A DNA stretch of 64,000 bases from Nitrospirota bacterium (GTDB taxonomy: Bacteria; Nitrospirota; UBA9217), in the NCBI GenBank assembly GCA_023229435.1, contig JALNZF010000007.1, positions 1-64,000 on the forward strand, in the 5' to 3' direction. The position numbers and the translations under genes were made by a program. This document shows positions 8,761 to 18,262 of the stretch, in pieces. Under the pieces are notes generated by a model. The model was not told the DNA's origin and did not search any database. It saw only the letters and a list, made by a program, of their open reading frames with translations. Each line of letters opens with the position of its first letter. Position 1 is the stretch's first letter.

Positions 8761-9264
8761 TCAACCCCTCGCCCCGTCCATGACCACGACGAGCGGGCAT
8801 TTCAGCTTCTGCCAGAGCTCCGAAAGCGTCTTGTCCTTCTTGTTGCAGTCCACATCCAGGCTGTGCGGGGACTCGATGACCGCGAAGAGAATGTCCCTTT
8901 CACTGTTCGTATAATCGATGATCTGCTGTTTGAGACATCCGGTCCGCGTGATCATGCGGTAGACAATGCCTTCCGCCTTCAGCTCTGACTCGAAGTTCGA
9001 AAGCAAAGGGTCGATGAAGAGCGCGGTATTGCCCGGAGCGGTGACATGCAGAATATCGAGGTCAGCGCCAATCCTCCTGGACGTGTTCAACGCATACTTC
9101 AGGGTCCTCGCATCGATCCGGCTTTCCTTGAGAGCAAGCAGGACCCTCCGCCCTTCCTTCATGATCGATCTGGCCGTCTCAGCCTGGCCTTCCTCGGCAA
9201 ATGTCGCGGCGGCCAGCGCGTCTTCGACGTTCTTCATTAATTTTTTTATCTTTGTTGCTTCCAT
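8761..9264 (-). CDS. Usp-like protein with N-terminal FAEEGE-type helices
   Basis: A soluble protein of 167 residues. From about residue 37 it reads like a Usp alpha/beta fold (RRVLLALKESRIDARTLKYA, then DLDILHV and a final LVVVMDG strand), but the glycine-rich ATP loop of typical Usp domains is not evident. The first 35 residues contain ATFAEEGQAETARSIMKEGR, closely matching the whole front half of the small protein encoded upstream at 9304. The two genes probably share a regulatory helical hairpin. It belongs to the operon with TauE/SafE and the tandem Usp. Confidence 0.8.
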   Translation of the reverse strand: MEATKIKKLMKNVEDALAAATFAEEGQAETARSIMKEGRRVLLALKESRIDARTLKYALNTSRRIGADLDILHVTAPGNTALFIDPLLSNFESELKAEGIVYRMITRTGCLKQQIIDYTNSERDILFAVIESPHSLDVDCNKKDKTLSELWQKLKCPLVVVMDGARG

Positions 9265-9303
9265 GGCAAACCTCGCGGGATCAGTTCTCCCGGTTCTTCG
9301 TTC

Positions 9304-9474
9304 TTAGTCAGCGCGCAGTTCTTTTCTCGCAGCCGGTCTCTTGTAATCATACTGAGAAGGTCGCTCGCTCTTTCTGTCCTCATTCATGATCTTGCGTGCG
9401 GTCTCAAACTCCCCTTCTTCCGCGAATGAAACCGCGACCATTGCCGTCTCGAATTTCTTGAGTAAGGTCTTCAT
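9304..9474 (-). CDS. 56-aa small protein with FAEEGE helical motif
   Basis: This small gene lies between 9304 and 9474. It starts with MKTLLKKFETAMVAVSFAEE, is preceded by a strong AAGGAGG site, and ends in a charged tail rich in Lys, Arg and Glu. The segment SFAEEGEFETARKIMNEDRK aligns with residues 20-39 of the Usp-like protein that follows 39 bp downstream. It is the first gene after the candidate sigma-54 promoter. Function is unknown; I infer a competitor or partner of the Usp-like protein's N-terminal hairpin. The shared motif and the ribosome-binding site make the gene real. Confidence 0.75.
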   Translation of the reverse strand: MKTLLKKFETAMVAVSFAEEGEFETARKIMNEDRKSERPSQYDYKRPAARKELRAD

Positions 9475-9519
9475 TGGTTTTTCCTCCTTGTCGATTTATT
9501 TTGTTTCCTTGCTTATCTC

Positions 9520-9540
9520 TATTTCAACTCCTGTGCCAAA
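9520..9540 (-). promoter_or_regulatory. Candidate sigma-54 promoter of the Usp/TauE operon
   Basis: On the minus strand TTTGGCACAGGAGTTGAA matches the -24 box (TGGCAC) perfectly. The -12 box has the right spacing but reads TTGAA where TTGCA/T is expected. The inferred start of transcription would be about 35 nt before the ATG at 9474. Two NtrC-type activators lie within 6 kb on either side. Confidence 0.45.
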
Positions 9541-9547
9541 ACTGAAA

Positions 9548-9574
9548 AGCATGCTAACTCATTGACAGCATGCT
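9548..9574. promoter_or_regulatory. Paired AGCATGCT palindromes, candidate operator
   Basis: The 8-bp palindrome AGCATGCT occurs at 9548-9555 and 9567-9574, centres 19 bp apart (nearly two helical turns). Both sit just upstream of the candidate sigma-54 promoter. They could be activator or repressor sites. Confidence 0.4.
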
Positions 9575-9683
9575 ATTATTAAACACGAGTCTCCAATCAG
9601 TCCTCATTCACCACTGTTATATAATGCAATGGCTTTTGGATGAACACTCATATCATATTGATTTTTATGATTAATTTTACCTG

Positions 9684-9712
9684 TTGCATCAGAATTGAAA
9701 ACGTTGTAAAAT
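9684..9712 (+). promoter_or_regulatory. Candidate sigma-70 promoter of the Lon-receiver operon
   Basis: TTGCAT at 9684-9689 and TAAAAT at 9707-9712 are separated by 17 bp, 30 bp ahead of the ATG at 9743. The -10 box matches five of six consensus bases and the -35 box three. Confidence 0.5.
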
Positions 9713-9742
9713 GCAACCATCTCAATTTATCAAGGGTGTTGC

Positions 9743-11749
9743 ATGAAATTCTTTAATAAATCGGAAGACAGTCATCAGGAATTCATCATTGAAGAGCTTC
9801 GCCGGAAGCTCTCTGAGGCCGCCATGCCGAACACTGTGCAGAAGATCGCCGGGCAGGAACTCGATCTGCTGACCAGGATCAGTCCTTCCTCTGCCGAGTA
9901 TACGATCGGCGTCACCTACATTGATTACCTCGTTTCCCTTCCCTGGAACAAAAAGACCGAGGACAACCTCGATATTGTCCGCGCCGAGCGCATCCTGAAC
10001 GAGAACCATTACGGCCTGAACAAGATCAAGGAGAGGATCATGGAGCACCTTGCCATCAAGGTGCTCATCAGGAACAGGAAGGCGCGGGTTCTGATCGTCG
10101 ACGATGAGGAGATCGCGAGAAAAAATCTGGCGCATATCCTGACGAAGGAAAATTACGACGTGGTCGCTGTCGCTGACGGCGAAGCAGCGCTTCGGGAGCT
10201 GGAGTCCTCTGACGTGGATGTGGTGCTGACCGACCTTCGCATGGGCAGGATCGACGGCATGGACCTGCTGGACCGGATCAGGATAAAACACGCCGACACG
10301 AAGGTCGTGATGGTAACCGGCTATGCCACGGTCCCCTCTGCCATCGAGGCCATGCAAAAGGGCGCGTTCCATTACCTGGCCAAGCCCTACAAATTCGATG
10401 AGGTGCGCGAGACCGTGAAACGGGCCATGGAACAACGGACGCTCAAACCCAGCACCAAGGGCTCCGTACTCTGTTTCACCGGCCCTCCTGGAACCGGCAA
10501 GACCTCGCTCGGGAAATCCATCGCGCGCGCCCTCGGCAGAAAGTTCACGAGGATCGCCCTCGGAGGTCTCAAGGACGAGGCCGACATCCGCGGACACCGG
10601 CGCACCTATGTGGGCGCCAAGCCCGGCAGGGTTATCGAAGAGCTTCGCAGGGTGGAATCAGCCAATCCCGTCATCATGCTCGACGAACTCGACAAGATAG
10701 GACATGACTTCAAGGGAGATCCCGCTTCGGCACTGCTTGAAGTGCTCGATCCTGAGCAGAACCGCGCGTTCACGGACCACTACCTCGACGTTCCCTTCGA
10801 CCTTTCGAGCGTCATGTTCATCCTGACCGCGAACGTCCTCGATACCATCCCCGCGCCGCTCCGCGACCGCATGGAGGTCATCGAGTTCACCGGCTACACG
10901 CGGGAAGAGAAGACCCATATTGCGCAACAGTTCCTCTGCGCCAAACAGATCCGCGAAAAAGGCCTCTCTCAGGACCAGGTGGTCTTCACTGACGAGGCCG
11001 TTGACAGGATCATCCAGGAATACACGCGCGAGGCCGGCATCCGGAACCTTGAGCGCAGGATCGCCACAATCTGCCGGAAGATCGCGCGGGAATCGCTCCA
11101 GACCGCGGGTAGCGCGGAGCTCGTGACCATAACCCCCGGGTCCGTGGAACGCTACCTCGGCAGGAGAAAATTCCAGTTCGAAGTGATCGAGGAACAGGAC
11201 CGCGTCGGCGTGGCCACCGGCCTCGTTCGCACCGAGAGCGGCGGCGAGATCATCTTTGTCGAAGCCGCCCGGATGAAGGGCAACAAGGAGCTCATCATCA
11301 CCGGATCGCTCGGCGACGTGATGCGCGAATCGGCCCAGGCGGCGCTCAGCTATATCCGCAGCAACGCCGGGTCCTTCGGCATCGCCGAAGACTTTTTTGA
11401 GCACCAGGACATTCACATCCATGTTCCGTCCGGGGCGATCCAGAAGGACGGCCCCTCCGCCGGCGTCACGATCCTCGCGGCGCTCCTGTCGCTGTTGACC
11501 AAACGGCCCGCGCGCAGGGACGTGGCCATGACCGGCGAGATAACGCTGACCGGCCGGATACTCCCCGTCGGCGGCATCCAGGACAAGGTGCTCGCGGCAA
11601 GGCGCGCAAAGGTCAAGACCGTGCTCGTGCCGGCGCGGAACCGGGCCGATGTGCAGGAACTGCCGGAAGATATGAAGAGGGACATCGACATTCGCCTTGT
11701 CGACACCGTGGCCGAGGTGGTGGACGCGGTGCTGGGCGGTCAACCGTGA
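9743..11749 (+). CDS. Lon-type ATP-dependent protease with internal receiver domain
   Basis: A cytosolic AAA+ serine protease of 668 residues. The usual Lon N-terminal substrate domain is largely absent. Residues 1-110 correspond to Lon's helical region (YIDYLVSLPWNKKTEDNLDI, HYGLNKIKERIMEHLAIKVL). A complete CheY-like receiver then follows (about 114-235: D120/D121, phospho-acceptor D164, K214). Directly after it come the Lon ATPase (Walker A GPPGTGKT 247-254, Walker B VIMLDE 310-315) and the protease domain with the Ser-Lys dyad S572/K615, 43 residues apart as in E. coli Lon. Phosphorylation may gate ATPase or proteolysis (inference). The kinase gene overlaps its stop codon. Confidence 0.95.
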   Translation: MKFFNKSEDSHQEFIIEELRRKLSEAAMPNTVQKIAGQELDLLTRISPSSAEYTIGVTYIDYLVSLPWNKKTEDNLDIVRAERILNENHYGLNKIKERIMEHLAIKVLIRNRKARVLIVDDEEIARKNLAHILTKENYDVVAVADGEAALRELESSDVDVVLTDLRMGRIDGMDLLDRIRIKHADTKVVMVTGYATVPSAIEAMQKGAFHYLAKPYKFDEVRETVKRAMEQRTLKPSTKGSVLCFTGPPGTGKTSLGKSIARALGRKFTRIALGGLKDEADIRGHRRTYVGAKPGRVIEELRRVESANPVIMLDELDKIGHDFKGDPASALLEVLDPEQNRAFTDHYLDVPFDLSSVMFILTANVLDTIPAPLRDRMEVIEFTGYTREEKTHIAQQFLCAKQIREKGLSQDQVVFTDEAVDRIIQEYTREAGIRNLERRIATICRKIARESLQTAGSAELVTITPGSVERYLGRRKFQFEVIEEQDRVGVATGLVRTESGGEIIFVEAARMKGNKELIITGSLGDVMRESAQAALSYIRSNAGSFGIAEDFFEHQDIHIHVPSGAIQKDGPSAGVTILAALLSLLTKRPARRDVAMTGEITLTGRILPVGGIQDKVLAARRAKVKTVLVPARNRADVQELPEDMKRDIDIRLVDTVAEVVDAVLGGQP

Positions 11750-13278
11750 TGAACTACACCCCGAGCATCAGACAGAAGATAACTCTCGGCTATTTCGCCA
11801 TCGTCGCGATGATCATCGGGCTGTCCGTGTTCACCTTCCTGGAACTGCGGTACATCGAGAAGAAGATCATGTTCGGCGAGGCCATTTCGGAATTTTTCGA
11901 CACCTCGCTCGAGATCCGGCGCTTTGAAAAGAATTACTTCCTGTACGGTCAGCAGTCGGACTACGACGAGAACATCCAGTACGTGTCCCGGGCCCGGGAC
12001 ATCATCGACAGCAACATCAAGGGATTCACCGCCATCGCACCGTCGGAGCAGATATCGTCCCTCCAGGCCGGCCTGAACGAGTACAAGGACCTCATGGAAT
12101 TGTATGCGAAGACCGGCGGCACGCATCCTGCCCGAAAGACCATACTGGCCGCGAATATCCGCAGCACCGGGAAGGACATCATCACCATTGCCGAAGGAAT
12201 AGCGAAGACCGAGCGGAAGGACCTTCAGCAGATACTGAGCAGTTCCCGGCATGTCCTTCTCGTCTCGATCGTATTTCTCTCCCTGGCGGCGATCGCCATA
12301 GGCCAGGTCCTGTCGCGCATGGTGGTCAAACCGCTGAAATCGCTCGAGCAGAGCATGGGAGTGATCGCCGAGGGCGCGTTCGAGCGAATTTCGATCGACT
12401 CCCGGGACCGTGAGATCGTCTCGCTCATGAACGCGTTCAACAAAATGCTGAAACAGCTTGAACTGCACGAGCGGCACCTGATCCAGTCCGAGAAGCTCGC
12501 GTCCCTCGGCACGCTTCTGGCCGGTGTGGCCCATGAGTTGAACAACCCCCTGTCGAATATTTCATCGTCGAACCAGATCCTGATGGAAGAGCTCCAGGAT
12601 GCCCTCGAAGAAAAGTCTCCCCGTCCCTGGCCGTTGGACCCCGATCTCACCAAGGAACTGATGTCCCAGATCAATGAACAGACCGACCGGGCGCGGAACA
12701 TCGTCCGCTCCCTGCTCGACTTTTCACGGGACCGGGAATTCAAAAAAGAATCGCTGTCGCTCAAGCACCTTTTCGACGAGACCATCCAGTTCGTGAAAGG
12801 ACAGGTGCCGACAAAGATAGGGATCTCTCTTTCCATCCCCGAGGACATCATGATCTTCGCGGACAAGCAGCGGATGCAGCAGGCTCTTTTAAATCTGATC
12901 AAGAATGCCATTGATGCGATCTCGCCCGATGAAGGAACGATCACCATCAAGGCAGTGAAACGCCGGGCGATGGACGATCTTGAGGATGAGGAGAAGACCG
13001 GCATTTACAACTATCTCAAGTACCGAGGCAAGTGCACGCTGGACCAGGACACCGTCGACATTGAAATACAGGACAGCGGTTCCGGGATACCGCACGATAT
13101 CGTTTCAAAGATCTTCGACCCCTTTTTCACGACCAAGGACGTCGGCAAAGGCTCCGGGCTCGGCCTCTTCATCGTCCATGAGATCATCGAGGAACATGAC
13201 GGCTGCATCGCCGTGGACAGCCAGCCGGGCAAGGGCACACGGTTCCTGATCCGGCTGCCCTTAAAGGACAACGCGTAA
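11749..13278 (+). CDS. Sensor histidine kinase linked to Lon-receiver
   Basis: A membrane sensor kinase of 509 residues (a GTG at 11746 would add one). The ATG at 11749 shares its A with the TGA stop of the Lon gene, so translation is coupled. TM1 is at about 12-32, a helical extracytoplasmic region with RRFEKNYFLY near residue 58, TM2 at about 169-189, then HAMP. The phospho-acceptor histidine lies near 262 in AGVAHELNNPL, followed by an ATPase domain with NLIKNAIDAI, DSGSGIP and GSGLGL. The sensor region is paralogous to that of the kinase at 4641. Probable targets are the receiver inside the upstream Lon and the NtrC-type activator at 13445. Confidence 0.94.
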   Translation: MNYTPSIRQKITLGYFAIVAMIIGLSVFTFLELRYIEKKIMFGEAISEFFDTSLEIRRFEKNYFLYGQQSDYDENIQYVSRARDIIDSNIKGFTAIAPSEQISSLQAGLNEYKDLMELYAKTGGTHPARKTILAANIRSTGKDIITIAEGIAKTERKDLQQILSSSRHVLLVSIVFLSLAAIAIGQVLSRMVVKPLKSLEQSMGVIAEGAFERISIDSRDREIVSLMNAFNKMLKQLELHERHLIQSEKLASLGTLLAGVAHELNNPLSNISSSNQILMEELQDALEEKSPRPWPLDPDLTKELMSQINEQTDRARNIVRSLLDFSRDREFKKESLSLKHLFDETIQFVKGQVPTKIGISLSIPEDIMIFADKQRMQQALLNLIKNAIDAISPDEGTITIKAVKRRAMDDLEDEEKTGIYNYLKYRGKCTLDQDTVDIEIQDSGSGIPHDIVSKIFDPFFTTKDVGKGSGLGLFIVHEIIEEHDGCIAVDSQPGKGTRFLIRLPLKDNA

Positions 13279-13300
13279 TTTTGGGATATTAAAACCATAT

Positions 13301-13406
13301 TCTCACACGAAGGCACAAAGCACACGAAGAAATACAAAAAGTCCTTTTTGGTTTAAACCCAAGGGTATAAAGCCGTTCTTTGTGCCTTCGTGGCTTTGTG
13401 TGAGAC
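13301..13406. repeat. Word-repeat hairpin (CACGAAGGCACAAAG words)
   Basis: The left arm at 13301-13329 repeats CACGAAG/CACAAAG words. The right arm at 13377-13406 carries the complementary CTTTGTGCCTTCGTGG words. They form an imperfect stem of nearly 30 bp between the kinase and activator genes, the same relative position as the hairpin at 4521 but built of a different word. Confidence 0.85.
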
Positions 13407-13444
13407 AGACTTGAGTAGTTACATTTTTTTAAGGAGCAACAATC

Positions 13445-14806
<1,362 letters not shown>

Positions 14807-14930
14807 GCTTTACCAGCGCTGCCTATTTCTTCCAACCGAACGATTTATAGAATTACCCAGTCATGATTTTCCATCTAGTCGTTTGAGAGGGTCGGGCAAA
14901 GAACGCCCTCCGTCTCAATCCGTTTTCCCA

Positions 14931-15956
14931 TCACTTCGTGAACAGGAACTCCCCCACGTACAGGAGCAGCAGCACGAACCATCCGCCGAGGATGACGAAC
15001 TCGATGGTCGCCCGGTAGGACACGCTGAAATTCTCCGTGGCCATGGTGTACACGTCCTCGAGGGTGTCGAGCTTTTCCTTGATCTCCGCCTTCCAGCTGT
15101 CCAGGTGGAACTTCCTTGAGATCAGCGTGTAGAGTTTCGCGGAATACCAGTCCCCGATCAGCTTGATGTTCCGCTCCACGGCCTCTGATTCGAGAATGGA
15201 CTGCGTCCGGATCTCGATGATCTCCCTCACGATCCTCCTCACCTCCGCGGAACGAATGACCGGGAGCTTCTTGGGCGCCTTAACGAGACGGAGGGTCTTT
15301 TCGAGCCGTTCATCAAGATCGTAGTCGAGGATCCGCGATTTCAGGAGCTGGAGGTTCGCGATCTCGAACAGTTCGATATTGCTGTCAAAATCACCTGATG
15401 AATCGAAGAGAAAGGCGCCGTCCCAATCCACGATCGTGATGTCGTTCTTTCCGTACTTCAGGTAGGTCGACAGCGTGGCCTGCACCTCTTCCTCGTCGAG
15501 CGCGATCCGTTCGTTCTTGAGGAACGCCGCGATCGTGTCCCCGTACAGGGACAGATACACTTCGGGGTCGCCGCTGTAGGCCGAGATGCAGAACACGCTG
15601 TATTCTTCATCGAACTTCGGGTCGCATCCGAACTCACCCAGTATCTTCCGGCATTCGTTGATGAGCCTGCGTTTGAGCTCCAGTGTGGTATCGGACAGAA
15701 TACTGTCCATATCGAGCGTCGCCTCAACAACGACCACATCAGGCAAATAGGCCTTGACGGTAAACTCGACCTCGAGGCCGTCGACCGCGCGTTTTTCCAC
15801 TTTGATGATCTTCTGCCGGGGGATGACGTCAGGATAGCTCGGGCCGCTCTTCAGGGTCCTGCTCTCGACCACTTCGGAGGTCTCGAGGTTCATCGCGGTC
15901 TCGCCAAAGAGGAAAACCACGAGTTTCCCGGGGACAGGTTTTGTTTCTGGTTGCAT
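14931..15956 (-). CDS. RMD1/YagE (DUF155) family protein with C-terminal TM
   Basis: A protein of about 341 residues of the RMD1/DUF155 family. It shows the family's IVVFLFG-type start, central WDGAFLFDSSGDFD motif, an ER-rich helical region near 230-300 and one hydrophobic anchor close to the C terminus (VILGGWFVLLLLYVGEFLF). I choose the ATG at 15956 because AAGGA lies at proper spacing; the upstream ATG at 15962 lies right against it. Yeast homologues act in mitochondria and sporulation, but the bacterial function is not known. It converges on the NtrC-type gene and stands alone. Confidence 0.85.
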   Translation of the reverse strand: MQPETKPVPGKLVVFLFGETAMNLETSEVVESRTLKSGPSYPDVIPRQKIIKVEKRAVDGLEVEFTVKAYLPDVVVVEATLDMDSILSDTTLELKRRLINECRKILGEFGCDPKFDEEYSVFCISAYSGDPEVYLSLYGDTIAAFLKNERIALDEEEVQATLSTYLKYGKNDITIVDWDGAFLFDSSGDFDSNIELFEIANLQLLKSRILDYDLDERLEKTLRLVKAPKKLPVIRSAEVRRIVREIIEIRTQSILESEAVERNIKLIGDWYSAKLYTLISRKFHLDSWKAEIKEKLDTLEDVYTMATENFSVSYRATIEFVILGGWFVLLLLYVGEFLFTK

Positions 15957-15991
15957 TATCATTCCTTTTAGTGTGATGAATAGATCGGAGG

Positions 15992-16495
15992 CTACGCCTC
16001 CGGAACTTCAGGTGAATAGGGGAAATGATCCGCCGTGAACGCCTGGTACCCAAACACGATCAGCGAAACAAGACCCCATGCCAGTCCCACGACCACGCTT
16101 CCATCAATGATCCCCCGCCAGGGCTGGGGCAGAAACCGGACCAGGATAACGAGGACGATGATCCCCGCGGTGACCGAGATGGACACGATCTGCCGTCTTT
16201 TCCGCGCATGAAAATACGCCATGCAGAAGAACGGAGCGAATAGAACATGAAGCGCGACAGGATGGTCACGGAGATACCGCGCCCGCGCCGCCACCCGGGG
16301 AGAGAACCCCTGCTGGAACGCCCGGTATCCCTCGGCATAGGCCATGAAAAACAGCATGAGCGCGAAGGACAGCCAATGATGCCAGGACCAGTCATAGACA
16401 AAGGCGTCGAGCGCCAGCGGCGTCAGCCGGTATATCGCGCTGCCGAGCAGCAGGGCGACCCCCGCAAGTCCCCAAAAAGCACCGAAAACGCCCAT
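15992..16495 (-). CDS. Hypothetical polytopic membrane protein
   Basis: About 167 residues from the ATG at 16495 (a longer frame reaches 16618 but runs into a repeat hairpin). Four to five hydrophobic segments are visible (about 6-24, 40-58, 80-95, 105-122, 130-150), with arginine-rich loops between them. It lies 29 bp ahead of the DUF155 gene on the same strand. I do not recognise the family. Confidence 0.65.
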   Translation of the reverse strand: MGVFGAFWGLAGVALLLGSAIYRLTPLALDAFVYDWSWHHWLSFALMLFFMAYAEGYRAFQQGFSPRVAARARYLRDHPVALHVLFAPFFCMAYFHARKRRQIVSISVTAGIIVLVILVRFLPQPWRGIIDGSVVVGLAWGLVSLIVFGYQAFTADHFPYSPEVPEA

Positions 16496-16555
16496 CAGAT
16501 ATACCACACCTTCCCGAAATAAGTTTCTGTAAAGAATAAACCACAAAAGCAGTTG

Positions 16556-16668
16556 TTCTCGCGGAGGCGCAGAGTTCGCTGAGAAAAACTTAAAAAATAT
16601 AAGCAGGGTTAAAACCAAGACCTCAAGGTTTTGATTTAACTCTGCGTTCTCCGCGTGCTCTGCGAGAG
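16556..16668. repeat. Word-repeat hairpin (CGCGGAGGCGCAGAG words)
   Basis: The left arm at 16556-16583 has CGCGGAGGCGCAGAGTTCG and the right arm at 16640-16668 has CTCTGCG, CTCCGCG and CTCTGCGAGAG words. They are imperfect reverse complements enclosing an AT-rich loop of about 56 bp. Confidence 0.8.
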
Positions 16669-16782
16669 ACGCCCTTTTGTTCCGTCTTGTCTTGTCAGGT
16701 TAATTCAACTGTACTGAAAATCGGATTCAGATCAAGAAGAAGTGGCGGGAAATATGCCCGCCGCATTGCTTCTGCGAGACCC

Positions 16783-17601
16783 TCACGGTCCGAAGATATT
16801 CTGATCGAGGAAGCGGTCCCACAGTTTTTTCCATGTGGACCAGCCATGCCCGCCGTCGATGGCGATGACCTGCTCCGGCGGCAGCAGCGATGCCAGGAGA
16901 TCCTGTGCATAAGTGAAGCGATCATTCGTGCCGTATCCCAGGTATATCTTCGGAACACATCCCTGCTTCTTCGGGCAATCCTTGTCGCCTGCCCTGGATT
17001 GTCCCTGTTGGCCATGCTCCTTAAGCCAGATCCACACATGCTTTTCAGCGTCTTCCCTGGTTTTCAGGATGACATCGCCAGGCTCCCATCGCAGCAAACC
17101 GCCCGCGTGTCTGATCTCCTCGATAAGAGGGCGTTCTCCCAGGAAAGGCCCCAGCAGAACAACGCCGGTTATTTCATTCGGGTACTCCCGGACATACGAG
17201 AGAGATCCGGAACCTCCCAGCGAATTGCCGATCAACCATATGCGCTCATACCCTCGTGCCCTGGCCGGATCGATCACATCCTCTTTGAGCCTCGTCAGGA
17301 TCGTTCCGTTTATATAGTAGCCGATATGGGCGTCAACAGAGATCATGTCAACAGGCAGCCCCCGAGCCCGGACAGCCGTGACAAAACCCTCCTTATCGAA
17401 TACGGAGTTCCGGTCCCCGTTGCCGTGCAGGAACACGAACAGGAGACGCGGGCCTTTGACATCCCCTGCATCATAGTGGACCGTATCGATGGGGACTTTC
17501 GTCGCAGAATAACAGCCGGGGGAAAAGACCCACGCCAACAGCGCAGCGATGAGCCCATAGACTGGCAACGATCTGATGCTATGCTTAATGATCCTGATCA
17601 C
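16783..17601 (-). CDS. Lipoprotein alpha/beta-hydrolase (putative esterase)
   Basis: A protein of 272 residues starting at a GTG. A signal sequence with lipobox FSPGC (about 26-30) indicates a membrane-anchored lipoprotein. The body looks like an alpha/beta hydrolase: a LLFVFLHGNGD oxyanion-type strand-loop, a nucleophile elbow GNSLGG and a late GGHGW that could supply the histidine. The substrate cannot be told. It follows the basic secreted protein gene by 8 bp and is probably co-transcribed with it. Confidence 0.78.
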   Translation of the reverse strand: MIRIIKHSIRSLPVYGLIAALLAWVFSPGCYSATKVPIDTVHYDAGDVKGPRLLFVFLHGNGDRNSVFDKEGFVTAVRARGLPVDMISVDAHIGYYINGTILTRLKEDVIDPARARGYERIWLIGNSLGGSGSLSYVREYPNEITGVVLLGPFLGERPLIEEIRHAGGLLRWEPGDVILKTREDAEKHVWIWLKEHGQQGQSRAGDKDCPKKQGCVPKIYLGYGTNDRFTYAQDLLASLLPPEQVIAIDGGHGWSTWKKLWDRFLDQNIFGP

Positions 17602-17609
17602 CGATCAGG

Positions 17610-18143
17610 TCATTTGCCTTTCCCTTTCCCCTTCTCTTTGCTTTTACCTTTGCCGGATTTGCCTCCAAACGACCCTCCGTCACCCGACTTCTGTTTGACA
17701 AATGCCTTGCTCTTTTTCGGCTTCTCTTGCTTATCCCAGTGTTTATTATGTTCCCAGGTCTTCCAGTTCTTCTTGAGTTGGCCGTACGGAATACGCTCGT
17801 GTCCCGGCGGCACGTTTCGGTATCCGGACGGCAGGTTGATCAGGACACCCGGGACCCTGTTCGATTCAATAAATCCCCAGGGCCCGCCGTAGTGCGATGA
17901 ACTGTACCAGCCTCCTCCGTGGGGCCGGTACCAGTAGCCGCCATAAAAGAACAGATCAACTTCCACTTCAGGGGCGAAATAGGTATATGTTCCCGGTATC
18001 AGAAAAACCGGGGGTGGAGCGGGAATGATAAGCGGCGGAAGCGGCGGAAGCGGTAATCCCGCGTTGCTCGCAGCGGGAGTAAAGATCATAGCCGATAGGA
18101 TCAGTAACGAGACAAGGGTTGCTAAGATATAATGTTTCATCAT
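17610..18143 (-). CDS. Secreted Gly/Lys-rich protein
   Basis: A protein of 177 residues with a clear signal peptide (about 1-27, ending near ASNA). A proline-rich stretch (LPLPPLPPLIIPAPPP) follows, then an aromatic-glycine region (YGGYWYRPHGGGWYSSSHYG) and a strongly basic tail of GKGKSKEKGKGKGK. Strong AGGAGG upstream. I do not recognise a function; the composition suggests a surface or envelope protein that binds anionic polymer. It leads the two-gene unit with the lipoprotein esterase. Confidence 0.7.
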   Translation of the reverse strand: MMKHYILATLVSLLILSAMIFTPAASNAGLPLPPLPPLIIPAPPPVFLIPGTYTYFAPEVEVDLFFYGGYWYRPHGGGWYSSSHYGGPWGFIESNRVPGVLINLPSGYRNVPPGHERIPYGQLKKNWKTWEHNKHWDKQEKPKKSKAFVKQKSGDGGSFGGKSGKGKSKEKGKGKGK

Positions 18144-18262
18144 GCGAAGTCCTCCTTTTTTTCTTGCTGAATAGTTGAACAGCTTCGGGGAAACATCTCC
18201 ATATTTTGTTATTGTATCACAAAGAGAAGGGGATTTCTGAACAGGGCCGGATCATGCATCTG

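Noticed and set aside
9743..11743. Long open frames on the minus strand of the Lon-receiver gene (9722-10597, 10658-11743)
   Set aside because: They mirror the codon structure of a clearly conserved protease, and their products look like antisense translation rich in His, Arg and Asp.
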